A program made the translations under genes and the position numbers. Positions 53,832-64,000 of a stretch of 64,000 nt of DNA are shown here, in pieces (the stretch's first letter is position 1; each line of letters opens with the position of its first letter). The notes below the pieces were generated by a model, which was not told the origin of the DNA, did no database searches, and saw nothing but the letters and a program-made list of their open reading frames with translations. The stretch is taken from the NCBI GenBank assembly GCA_029448655.1, contig JACCLO010000010.1, positions 434,001 to 498,000 on the forward strand. The letters are read 5' to 3'. This stretch comes from Wolfiporia cocos. Lineage: Eukaryota; Basidiomycota; Agaricomycetes; Polyporales; Phaeolaceae.

Positions 53832-54822
53832 TAGTGTTGCGAGGTCTGGTCCCAAGGACCGCTAAAGACCAAGGACAGGACCAGGACCGGACTGATCAGG
53901 ACCGATTCAGCAGTCCGGTCCAGTCCAGGTCCTAATGCGGTCCTGGTCCTGGTCCTAATGAGTCATCAGTTTATACAGGACCGGTTGGGACCGGTCTGGA
54001 CCAGTCCTGGACCGGTCCCAAAAGTTAGCATAGAATAGCGCTTCGACTCCAAGATTTTAGACCATGGATAACTAATTTAAACATGAAACTAAGTACCTAT
54101 GACTCTAGAGAGTGATCCAAGACAGTCAGCATCATGTATGTACAACTAGCTAAGCATCACAAAACCTGACAAGAATGGTTTTCACAATCTTAATGATACA
54201 ACGAAGCACTGCTATTGTCCTGGGCAGTGTTTGACACATGCAGCCTGCCCTCACATTATCACTAATGTTGTCAACTTGCACACAGTTGTATATTATCCTG
54301 CCCAGTAGCTTTGACATTTGCACATTGAAATAGATATACATGCAGTTCAATTTCAGCCAGTCACTGGCTTCCGACCACTTAGTGGTCACTATTGCTACTC
54401 CTTATGTTATGCAATAATGCAGCAATAAAATCTCGTCATGTTGAACTTGAAATGTGCAGTCACCGCAGTGGTATATATGAATATATACTGACTTCAGTGT
54501 ACCAGCCATACTGACAAAAATCAAACAATCGGTGCATCATAACCAATGTGCGACTTGTATACAGTGTTATTTGATATATATTGAGTAATAAGTGCCCTTT
54601 CGTCACATTTTCTGACAAACAAAATCAAGTCAAGTGAATGACCACTCAATCGGTCCTGGACCGGTTCAGACCGGTCCTGGGACCAGTATAGGACCGTGGT
54701 CCTGCTTGGGACCGGTCTTCAGTCCGGTCCCTCATTGCCTGCAGCGGTCCGGTCCTGGTCCCAGTCCTCGGTCCTGCCCAAAACATGCAAAAGACCGGAC
54801 CGGACCGGACCTCGCAACACTA
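53832..54822 (+). mobile_element. hAT-type non-autonomous element, 991 bp, TSD AGTGGTCG/AGTGGTTG
   Basis: The terminal inverted repeat TAGTGTTGCGAGGTC is matched at the right end by GACCTCGCAACACTA. Flanking 8-bp direct repeats AGTGGTCG (53824-53831) and AGTGGTTG (54823-54830) differ by one base. Both subterminal 150-bp regions are packed with GGACCGG/CCGGTCC-type palindromes, a likely transposase-binding array. The AT-rich centre has no ORF of note. Eight-base duplications and TAGTG ends point to hAT. Confidence 0.85.
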
Positions 54823-55031
54823 AGTGGTTGGCAGTTGCCTATGCAGACGTCCATGTGGGTTCCAGGAATGCAGCTCTTATAATATATTGTATTCACACAG
54901 TGCAGCACCAATGAAAGCTCAATTTCATTCGTAATATACATGCATACAATCACATAAGCAAAGCCATCTACTGACAGAAGGGCTACAAAAGATCTACTAC
55001 AGAACAGTAGTCAGTGACCTCTGCCCCTGTC

Positions 55032-55402
55032 TGTCACAAGCCGATTTTCTCCAACTAGCTTGTGACTAGAGACAACCCTTATCTTATCTAAGCGCCCGCC
55101 TATGCATCACGTGCAAGGACCCCGAACACCCCACACGTGCTTACACAGACCCCGGACACCCTTGTTGTGGCTCTACACCTACGATAGGGTTTACCATACT
55201 CTAAACGGTCTATCAGCTTACGTAATACTGTATAGTAGCCAAACATGTACAAATAGCCTACGAGCATATATACCAGCCAGACGAGCAGGGAGCACCCCAG
55301 ACTCGTCTTGGCCTTTGTTGCCTTGAGTAGCCTCAGACTAGGAATACGCTTCCACGCGAGTAATATTCCCCTGAGTAGTTGCTTGAGATAGCGCTTGTGT
55401 CA
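55032..55402 (+). mobile_element. Solo LTR, 371 bp, TSD CTGTC
   Basis: It starts TGTCACAAGCCGATTTTC and ends GCTTGTGTCA, flanked by CTGTC at 55027-55031 and 55403-55407. It is much shorter than the other LTRs but shares the TGTCAC...TGTGTCA ends. Confidence 0.8.
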
Positions 55403-55419
55403 CTGTCTGTGGCGTATAT

Positions 55420-56330
55420 GGTGGTGCTCTATTAGTATCAGTATGAATGCCACCCACAGGTGCAGTTGGGATGCCATGCACTGCTGCCACTGAGAGTGTG
55501 TCCTGCATGCAATACTCACTGTTACTACACACAGTACATCAGCGATGAGTTGCCACGGGCAGAAGCTTGGGAACGAAGGAGGGACACACATGATCATGAT
55601 CAAGGCATCAGGCCTGTCCACCATACATGCTTTGCGTCCGTGATAGACGCAGGTGTGTGAGACACAAATATGACAATGTACAGATTGGTCACGTCACCTG
55701 TGAGCAGCCTGCCATGGCTGAACAAGCGAGGTGAGCCAGGTGTGAGGAAGAGAGGAGGCATGGCTCACCACTGTGCATGCAAAAACACCATGCCCGGCCC
55801 ACTCAAATGGTGCGGTGATATCCTCTTCATAGACTGCCTGTGTGTCCGTGTCATAGGGTGCGCGCATGTGGAGGGCCACCATGGGGATGTGTGTGGTGGG
55901 TAGTGTGGTGACGGTCAGCAAGACTATGTGCTTGAGGGAATTCCAATGTGTTAATCATGCAGAACGGTGGATAGCTACTGTATATGCAGCATGAGCATGG
56001 TGAATGGTATGCAGCACACCTGCCTGCAAGTTGTAGAGCATGCGCCATGGGCAGCAGCACACATCTCAGTCTGATAGCACCATGTGCTGCTTCTTGTTCA
56101 GTGGGACATGTGTAAGCGCACCTGCTAGGAGGAGAGAGAGCAGTGGGCAGGTTAGAAACATGCAGGTGACAGCCTGCACTTGAGGCATCAAGAGGATGAT
56201 ATGGGTTGAAGAGAAGAAGGAAAAATCTACCAAGAGCCAGGTTTTATGGGACTTGACAGGATTTGAGAGCCGACTGAAAGTATGACAGGTTACAAAGTAT
56301 GATGCAAAGGGTTGCCTGATCAAGTAAGGG
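55420..56330 (-). other. Possible gene relic, minus strand
   Basis: Minus-strand frames look locally protein-like with intron-like breaks: FFSSTHIILLMPQVQAVTC with a hydrophobic helix near 56180, FEWAGHGVFACTVVSHASSL near 55790, and ASQLHLWVAFILILIEHHH near 55450. The order and the GC contrast suggest a decayed or captured multi-exon membrane-protein gene. I cannot identify it, and no complete frame survives. Confidence 0.3.
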
Positions 56331-56629
56331 ACTTACCAAATCGGATGGAAGCTGTGTCATGCTCATGATCAGATACCCAGACGCCTTTCACACTATGTGC
56401 ACCCAGCTTCATGTGGAAATAGCTGATCTGTACTGGCACCTATACTCGATGGGCCGCCGTCATAGATGTCCACCTTGCTTCAGCAAAGCCATTTGATTCT
56501 TATGGTAGTTGTAACTGATCTATTGTGCATGAAATATGGAGCCACTGGTTTACATGCTCTCTGAGGGACTGTGCAAATTACTGAGTAAAGCCATGTGTCT
56601 TATAACTGCCATTGGTACTGCTGTGCCAT

Positions 56630-56921
56630 TAGTCCTGTAATGAATATGTCCACCCTCTTTAATCCTGCAATTAATATATCTGTCCTCTGTGATCCTGCAA
56701 TTTGACATTTCAGTCCTCATTGATCCTATAAATAATATACCGGTCCTCGTTGATCCTGCAAATATTAATTCAGTCATTGTTGATCCTACAAATTATATTT
56801 TGGTCCTCGTTGGTGCTGCCATTACCTCCCACGTAGTATCTGCTCGTATCTATGTATATCTACCAAGCTGGTATTTACAATAGTTAGCAGACTAGATATG
56901 AGAGTTCGCATTTTGCCGATG
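56630..56921 (-). repeat. 30-bp minisatellite with TIR-like end, left copy (inverted)
   Basis: About six units of a 30-bp repeat (on this strand GTCCTCGTTGATCCTGCAA plus AT-rich bases), followed by a segment ending TTCGCATTTTGCCGATG at 56921. The whole is an inverted, diverged copy of 59827-60165. The end resembles the CATCAGCAAAACGCGAGA terminus of the TIR element at 47966. Confidence 0.65.
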
Positions 56922-58073
56922 AACAACTGAGGGAGCGGCGACATGCACAAAAGCAATATGCGGCTGTTAAAGCGGCTTCAGTGTAGAACCCTAGCTATGA
57001 GATCAATGTAATATCAGAAGGTGCGGTGCTTGGAGGCGCTGATATACCAGTGCTTCAATCGGCCTAGAGTACTTGAAAGCTTGATATATCAGCCGGCTAG
57101 CGACACATGGTTCCAATCTCTCTACTTCCGCATCAGCTTCTCAACCTCCGCATCACCTTATGATATTATACAGCTCAGCGAGCCTTTGAATGCGAAAGGT
57201 TGACATAACTCCTCTCTTCTCGGGTCATGCATATGGTACGGCGTGATGTCCTTAACTTCCTGATATGTGCAGATAATCAACGATAACCGTCATAGATACC
57301 GTGGAGCACCTGTATCATGAGGCTGATTGATGATTTCAAGTTCTAGTCATTGTCCCCATGACTAGGACCCCGCCCAACATCAGCTAAATGGGCACCATTC
57401 ACGGAGATCCGTGCAACTTGTCGTTACTCATTCTATACAATACTAGTTTTCTTACAGATGGTATGTAACAGTCGAGATCTAAGTTTGAGATTTCCGCGCT
57501 CTCGTCTTGTATTGGGTTATAGTGACTCGTATCTGAGTATATGTTGCATGACATTGATACATCTTCTATAGAAAAGCATCTTGATTAGGCAACTCCCTAA
57601 TACGGTAGCCACTGCCCATGGAACCTGCCGACCGAAGCTTGAGGCCCCCGACCCAAGCCTGGAGTTCGTCGCACCTCGGCTACGTCACGGTTACTCTACA
57701 TTCCGTGCGAGAGCACGGGTTATCCAGCTAGTATAGATTGAAATCTTCAGCGATATCTTCCTCTGTATCCAGGAATAACAAACTACAACAAATTATTAAT
57801 CCCTCGATATAGTTTGAGTTGCCTACAACAATTTAATTGCTAAATTCATTGGAAGCGCGATGAGTGCAGAAATACGGAGACAATATGTATGCTATCGACT
57901 TCTCAGAACAGCTGTACGTGTGTCATATTTCACCTGAAGATGTCATTTAGACAGATGATCACAACCGTCATCTAACTATAGATTGCCGCCTTGATGGATA
58001 ATAAGCGCCTGCAATCTGCCAAGCATCCCTTCCATGGCTATATAGCCCGAAGCATATCTTCAGGAAGCTAGCT
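56922..58073. promoter_or_regulatory. 5' flank of DUF6533 locus C
   Basis: The second half, from about 57300, aligns with the flanks of locus A and the end of the MICOS duplication. A TATA box (TATATAG, 58039-58045) stands 35 bp before the ATG at 58074. No other gene seen. Confidence 0.5.
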
Positions 58074-59699
58074 ATGTCTTCCATCTCACCTAATGTCATC
58101 ATCCAGGTCAGCAACGAGTGAGTGAACCCCACGCGGTTCCTCAATGGCTTCTGATCGTCATACAGTCCACCCGACGCATACTTTCAATATACACTTAGCG
58201 GTCAGCATGCAAGTTTAAATACCTTCCTAATGTTCTGATACACAACTACAAAGCACTCGTCGTATATGAACATACAATCACTTTGAATCAGGAGATACTG
58301 TATACCTGGCGTTATAGAATGACGGCAACGACTATCATCCTACTAGTAAATCGGTATCTTCTGCTAGGTCTCGCCATTGTTATGGCTGTTGATGCGGGTA
58401 TACCGGTAAGAGATACAGATCAATCCGCCAGTTGGATGTACTAAGGAGCATGATGCAGAGGTCTGATTGTTGCTCCTAAATTTGATTGATGTACTGATAG
58501 TTCCAGATAGCACAACCTGTTCCAAGGTATCTGCAATGAATTATGTCATACAAGCCCTCATTTTGACCATTGGAGCAGGTAAACTGCATACAAAATCTTC
58601 CAGAACGATACTATGATGAAGTCACAGGATTCTCCGCTACACGGATCCTGGCAATTAGTGCATGGAAGGCATGGATATTGGCATCTATTGCCTTTTCATT
58701 TGGCATGGTGCCCGCAGCAATCACAATGGTATAAAACTCGATGAAAATATTCTCCCACAACTAAGTCTATCCTCTCCACAGTATCTCGCAGTCTTGCTGG
58801 GAAAATCTTCAGTAGAACGGTCGGAACAATTATACTTTATGCCAGAGGTTTGCATTGCTATCGGCGCTGTATCAAGCAATTCTCTGGGAATGTCAGTGTC
58901 ATATTATGGTAACAACCATATCTAAACTGACTTCGGGCAGGAGTAAGCCTTGACTATCGTACCTGTGACTCAAGACTTGATATCCCGTGCATGCAGCCTT
59001 GCTTGATTTACGCATCTGTGCAATCATATCAGATCTTCTTGTGATTATCACAACATGGGTTCAGGCAATCAGGGTCAACGGCATTAGTGGCATAACCTTC
59101 AGATGCTCCTTGCTTACTTTATTCCTCAGAGATGGTGAGCTTCTCATGTTTCATTCGTGGCATTGTTAATCGGAAAACACAGGGACTGCATATTTCTTGT
59201 GTGTAGGCATGCTGGGAGTACCTCCTTAATCATTGCTCATATAACGCAGAGTGCTTGTTACGGCCAACATCACCCAACTACTGGCCGGATATAGCATTGG
59301 GGAGAATGTAAGTTCCAGTTATTCCAACGAGGCGAAGTTCTCACCGCTGTTTTGTAGAGCTATAGAACGGATATGCCATATCTCTGTTGGCTGTGAGCAT
59401 GTTATGCAACCGAGATCAATCTGAGCGGTGCACTGACGGGCCTCCCTAGCTTCGCAACTAGTATCTTGACTTCAAGATTCATCTTCAATCTCCGTCAGTT
59501 TGCAGATGGTTCAGATGCAGGCACCAATCTCGGGTATAGCTCGACTATGAGCATCAATTCCAGCACGCAGCCTAGGCTCAAGTCCAACGCAGACGCTGCA
59601 GCGGGAAGTATTATGGGCAATATCGGAGCTTCACTTGACCACGGCTTTCCGGATCCGGATGAGAGCGGGTTTGATGGTGAATATGGAGATGACGATTAG
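58074..59699 (+). CDS. DUF6533-domain seven-helix membrane protein, locus C
   Basis: The most complete plus-strand member of the family; predicted integral membrane protein, function unknown. ATG 58074 opens MSSISPNVIIQVSN. The DUF6533 exon reads YKALVVYEHTITLNQEILYT then RMTATTIILLVNRYLLLGL. Next come VSAMNYVIQALILTIGA, RILAISAWKAWILASIAF, VCIAIGAVSSN and ICAIISDLLVIITTWVQAIR with LLTLFLRDG. The last exon (near 59450-59699) has LTSRFIFNLRQFADG and an acidic tail with GNIGASLDHGFPDPDESGF and GDDD. Short GT-AG introns lie between; not every boundary is certain, but I saw no disabling change. It lies between two inverted copies of a 30-bp minisatellite. Confidence 0.7.
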
Positions 59700-59826
59700 A
59701 GTCATCAGACATTTGCAAACCTTTACTAGATGCCTCGGTACTTTGCAAGACGCTGCTGTTCAATCTATCTCGATATGACTAGTGCTGATCTGATTATATT
59801 GGAATACTGCTTGCGCTTAACAACGT

Positions 59827-60165
59827 CATCGGCAAAACGCGAACTCTCATATCTATTTCATTGACTATTGTAAATACCAGCTCAATAGATATACGTAGAT
59901 ATGAGCAGATACTATACGCGGGATATTCCGCGGACCGTGCAAGAACAATACCGACAGTTTGTGATTAAAAATCAAAATTCCAGGATCAAGGAGGACAGAC
60001 ATATATTTATTGCAGGATCAAAGAGGACAGATATATTTATTGCAGGACTAACAAGGACGGAATCATTAGTGACAGGATAAGCTAGGATGCAATCATTAAT
60101 GGCAGGATCAACTAGGACAGAATTATTAATGGCAGGATTTACAAGGACAGGATTATCAATGACAA
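59827..60165 (+). repeat. 30-bp minisatellite with TIR-like end, right copy
   Basis: It begins CATCGGCAAAACGCGAACTC, then about 130 bp of unique sequence, then about seven units of AGGATCAAAGAGGACAGA plus AT-rich bases (30 bp). On the minus strand the unit stays in frame and would encode a ten-residue repeat (NSVLVDPAIN-like). Confidence 0.65.
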
Positions 60166-60792
60166 TGTTCAACATGAGTACTGGCAAGGTGACGCCACCC
60201 CATATGTAAGGAAACCCAAACAATAGCATGTGGACAGGTAGCCATTCATACGCACAATCAATCACTTTGTTTATGAGAATTTTTTACGTCCATTCCTTGG
60301 GCATTACTTGAACAATCACAACCTCGTGACCATCCTTCTCCTCACCACACTTGGCAATGGCCTATTCACACCACTGGGTTCGCATGCAAAAGCTGCACAA
60401 CTTCAGTGTAGATTGACACACTGGCTGATGTGCCGCACTCAGGTTCATTGGCCAGGTAAGTCTCGGCTACTCGATGACTTTGTGAGCAACCGCACAGATG
60501 TGAGTACATGGAGGTGATATCAAGCCCAATTCAGCACCTATGCCCTCACTATAATTTGACAAAGTAAATAGTGAGCCAAGTGAGCCAAGAAAAGTATCCA
60601 CATTCCCATGTCTGGCCTTCCTGTCATGGTTTCATTACCTGACGTTAGGCACATGCCATCCCCTGGGGTTGGACCCAGGTCCTCTTCATTGTATGTCCAC
60701 ATGACAGCCCCTACCCCTCATAGTATATTGGTTTGGCATCACTACTTACAGTTACATCAGGTCATAAGTAGTTAGTGTTACCTTACATCATC
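60166..60792. other. Intergenic, no gene recognised
   Basis: No convincing ORF, repeat or RNA gene; a short B-box-like GGGTCCAACCCC (minus strand, near 60670) stands alone. Confidence 0.4.
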
Positions 60793-60800
60793 ATTCCATG

Positions 60801-61884
60801 TAGTGATGTGCAAAGCACGGCTCGGCTCAAAGCCCGGGGCTTGGGCCCGGCTTTGAAGCGCTTGGGCTCAGCGGAATGTCAAGCCGGGCCCTCCTTGACG
60901 GCTCAGGCCGGCTTGGGCCCGGCTCAGGCTCAGGCCGGGGCTTATGGGTAATCATGTAGGACCTCGAAATTATTGGCTTGTGCAGCTCAAATGGCAGCAC
61001 AACATATTCAGATTGCTTATATGTCTACTATTTGTTGTTATTCTGATCTACAAGTGTTTTTACAGCTGCTTATGATGTTGACCGAAAATCCAGATCTTGA
61101 TCACAACCCCGATCGCAACAGTATTCACAACGTTCCGCACTGTGTTAGCAGATCACAAGTCATTGTAATGGTTGTTGAGATCATATAAGGTGAATTGATG
61201 CAAAATCTTAATGACACAGACTCACTCTGGGTCTACGGCCTATTGAGGCGTACCAGCACCGTTGGCTAACACGGGGTATGGTCCTGCTGATGTCGCGTAC
61301 GATACTACCAGCGAGGGGAACCACAGGCTAGCACGAGGATATAGGAAAGAAGCCCTCGACCGTTGGTCGGCCTAGGAGGCACGCAGAGGAGAGGTTGAGT
61401 AAGAGGGACACGCCCCAACGTTACAATAACTGTTCTGAGGAGTAATCCTCAGAACGCTACAGACTATATACATGGTTGGCAACACAGGTGCTACGCCTAC
61501 CCTAAAGGAGGCCCTACCGCCCATTTACTATCAGTAGATAAGATAGCCGCTGTGTACATGCACTAATCTATAAGTCAGGTGACCATAGGGGAGATCATGT
61601 GATAGGGGGACGTAGATACGTGAGTTCGACCCCGGCGTATGGCAATAATAGGGTCACGGGATTTAACCGTGACACTTAAACCAAAGGGCCCATTTTTGCT
61701 AATTCTAACAACACCACAGCTGCGCGCCTAAAGCCACCGGCTCAGGGCTCGGCTACGGCCGGCTCACGATCCAAGCCGGGCCCTGAGCCATCTTAAGCCG
61801 CCCCCCCAGGCTCAGCTCGGCCCGGCTTAAGTCGGCTCGGCCAGGCCTGGCTCACGGCTTTGAGCTGTGCTTTGCACATCACTA
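60801..61884 (+). mobile_element. hAT-type non-autonomous element, 1084 bp, TSD ATTCCATG
   Basis: Ends TAGTGATGTGCAAAGCAC and GTGCTTTGCACATCACTA form a terminal inverted repeat of about 23 bp with one mismatch. Perfect 8-bp duplications ATTCCATG lie at 60793-60800 and 61885-61892. Subterminal regions are rich in GGCCCGGC and GGCTCAGGC palindromes. A 463-bp solo LTR is nested inside, so the original element was about 616 bp. No transposase ORF. Confidence 0.9.
61212..61674 (-). mobile_element. Solo LTR, 463 bp, inverted, nested in the hAT element, TSD CTTAA
   Basis: On the plus strand it begins TGACACAGACTCACTCTG and ends TAACCGTGACA, so the LTR reads TGTCACGG...TGTGTCA on the minus strand. 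CTTAA flanks it at 61207-61211 and 61675-61679. A TATATAG box sits near its middle on the minus strand. Confidence 0.88.
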
Positions 61885-61892
61885 ATTCCATG

Positions 61893-64000
61893 GATTGTGT
61901 GCAGCCACACATGGGCCCCTTTAGGGTGGCCTTGTGTCACAGGCCAATTTCAAAGCCTTTAGACATGGTCCAATTCCAAACCCCACTCACACTAAACCAG
62001 TGACACGGGAATCCGTGCATACCGCTATGTGGGGATCTCCCCCCTATCTCCTATCCCAGAGGGAGAACAGGAGTCGTCGAAGACTTGATGATGTGTCACA
62101 GAATTCCCAGTGGGGGGTTCCGACTTCCCTCGCTATAGGTATTCACAGGCGCCGCTAGGTGCGCGCGCGTCTTCTTGAACCTCAGCCACCTCCAGCGTCT
62201 CCTCTTTGCCATTTAGATCATCTGACTCAGTAGTTTAGCACTGTAGGGTAGCGCGCACTGTTACGGGTCGAATACCCGTTCGTATATTCGAGTTGTGAAT
62301 ATAGATCGTTCTTCTGCACGTAGGCACGTTGCCGTATGCAAGGCAAATGTTCGTTAGATGCCTTCAAGTCCTAGATATAATTTCTAGGAGATCGGTTAAT
62401 ATCCAATGCGCGTTAGAGGATATAATCTGTTCAGGTGTGAGTCTGATAGAATATAAGACTCGCCTAAGTCCGAGAAGTCAATGTGCACTTCGAGGACTTA
62501 GTCGTTCGATGCTCGAGTGAGAAATACTGAGCGTAGTTTCCTACGTTTGAGAACGAGTATAAGACTTCTTGTTTGTACAACAAGGTAGAGCTGAAGAGCC
62601 TCGACAAATAAGTACATGAGCTTTTATACTACGCGAGGTTTTAGGGGTCAAGTTCGTCCCAGATGCCACCGCTACTATCTACGCTATAGTACCAGACGTT
62701 TGATGAGTATGTAGTGATACATCCGAAACGATAGATAGGAATGATGATGGCGGTTGAACGCCATCTGTCAGCTAATAAATGATAAACACGAAACGAGGAC
62801 AGAGTTGGATCTGTCAGAGTCGAAACACGCCCTATCTGCTAGTACATCCGGGGTTAACCCGGTAGAGTCACGAATAGCCAGGGGGTTGGTTGTGCAACAA
62901 GTCCCTGTATCGTATTCACCCTATGGTGAGTTCTGCCAGCGTTCAAAGAATTCAAAATAACTGTAACACACACCTCAGGTACGGACACGTTACGGTCACA
63001 GTAGTTACATGTATGTTACTTGTCATGTGCCTCTTAGATAATGCGCACGGGCCATTACTTTAGGGCACGACTCGTAGTTACAAACATCATGTATATATTA
63101 CGTCGAGATGTGGGCTTACACCCCATCTCTCAGATTCTCGTCAATGGGTTAAATCTCCTTACACTCCTTTTGTCTGCGTTACTACTGGCCCGGGGCCCAT
63201 TTCTTGTCTGCTAGTCTGTGTGTTCCGCCTTCGACGTTTGGGTCACCTCGCGACCTAGTCGCTTGGATGTGCCTGCGTACGCCGTTGCGCGTTGAGGCAT
63301 AGCCTATGCAGGCATGCGTGGAGTCCCCATGTCACCATGGTCGCACAGACAGGTGTGTCTGTGACATGATGACTCTGCCAGTCCTAAGTGGGGGCGGCCA
63401 TCCATTGACAAGGACACTAGTCGCTGGATCCCAGACTAGCAGCGGTGAGAGGAGTGACACAGACATACTGTCTGTGCGGCTGGCCCATAGCCAGGATAAC
63501 CTCATAGCCTCAACGTCGATGTCCCAGCCCATGGTGCAAGGGAATGACAAGGCAACGATCCATCTTCAGTGGCATAGGGTCTTCTGTAGGGAGTGCCCAA
63601 GTCCCAGAAGAGAGCCTACCCAGACTAGCAAGTCAAGAAACTAATAGCGAGGCAACACAGCACACAGAATGAGACTGAAAGAGGGCCTAAGCCCCATTGC
63701 TGAAAATTCTAAGAATGAGGTATAAAAGCTCATTCACCATACTTATATACATTCTGTAGTACCTAAGTGGCTTTCCCTAAAGTCCTGGCCTGTGCGCAGT
63801 AAACTAAAGGTCCACATGACAAGTGACTACCATAATGTAACATGTAACAAGTGTGACCGTGTGTGAGTAAGGGAGACGCGCGCTACCCTACAGCGCTAAT
63901 CTAATGGGTCAGGTGCCTGTAATGGGGTCTAGAGAGCGAGCATCGAGGAAACCTGAGGTGAAGACTTAGCCCCGCGCTCAGGGGTGCTTCTGCAGAAAGG
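61893..64000. other. Repeat-like, unresolved right end
   Basis: No convincing gene. A CGGGTCGAATACCCG T-arm-like hairpin at about 62263 lacks a matching tRNA body. 62962-63215 has LTR-like features (TGTAACACACACC start, late CTAGTCTGTGTG), and 63700-64000 resembles part of the inverted LTR at 61212 (TATATAAG on the minus strand near 63745). This could be the start of another retroelement running past the window, but I see no duplication to prove it. Confidence 0.35.

Noticed and set aside
53640..56921. One large TIR element spanning from CATCAGTGAAG (53627) to TTTTGCCGATG (56921)
   Set aside because: The left end matches the right only weakly, and the sequence after 56921 does not continue the pre-insertion sequence.
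61932..62100. LTR starting TGTCACAGGCC at 61936
   Set aside because: No matching 3' end with a target duplication found.
62240..62300. tRNA suggested by CGGGTCGAATACCCG
   Set aside because: Only the T-arm-like hairpin is convincing; no matching D arm or acceptor stem.

Overview
The window is genomic DNA of a basidiomycete fungus, probably a wood-decay Agaricomycete. The evidence is intron-dense genes with short GT-AG introns of about 45-85 nt, several basidiomycete-type genes (DUF6533 seven-helix proteins and a single-span membrane protein I recall only from basidiomycetes), and fungal Ty3/gypsy chromoviruses, Helitrons and hAT elements. The left end, about 1.3-11.7 kb, is a conventional gene block. 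It holds a full-length ABCC (MRP-type) transporter (+, 1337-8013), a conserved single-TM protein of unknown function (-, 8722-9841), mitochondrial ribosomal protein bL31m (+, 10141-10614) and a MICOS Mic26/27 (ApoO-family) subunit (-, 10676-11690).

From about 11.7 to 20.8 kb the sequence is repeat-rich: unclassified repeats, a solo LTR with a perfect target duplication, a decayed DUF6533 gene, SINE-like pieces and one apparently intact DUF6533 gene on the minus strand. The stretch 20,821-46,135 is one composite insertion. Six short non-autonomous Helitrons stand head to tail, each beginning with TC directly after the CTAG end of the one before. Two full-length Ty3/gypsy elements of about 10 kb are inserted into them: element 1 (21885-31880, duplication CGATA) in Helitron 2, and element 2 (32124-42936, duplication ATTTC) in Helitron 3. 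Element 2 was in turn hit by a 1.16-kb solo LTR (duplication CCTTA) inside its integrase.

The two gypsy elements are the most interesting content. Both read LTR - long leader - extra ORF1 - Gag - Pol - LTR. Their Pol ends with integrase, chromodomain, a conserved WPDDWPQYR linker and a complete five-motif dUTPase. Both appear to prime reverse transcription from their own 5' end, as Tf1 does: the predicted first 11-12 nt of the transcript are exactly complementary to the primer-binding site just after the 5' LTR, with different sequences in the two elements. Element 1 is open throughout; element 2 is broken by two frameshifts and the LTR.

The right part, 46.1-64 kb, holds a second DUF6533 gene split by a 1.8-kb TIR element, a truncated MFS transporter, a near-identical intact second copy of the MICOS gene (segmental duplication, 41.5 kb from the first), two non-autonomous hAT elements with 8-bp duplications (one with a nested solo LTR), another solo LTR, and an apparently intact DUF6533 gene between inverted copies of a 30-bp minisatellite. 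The last 2 kb are repeat-like and unresolved.
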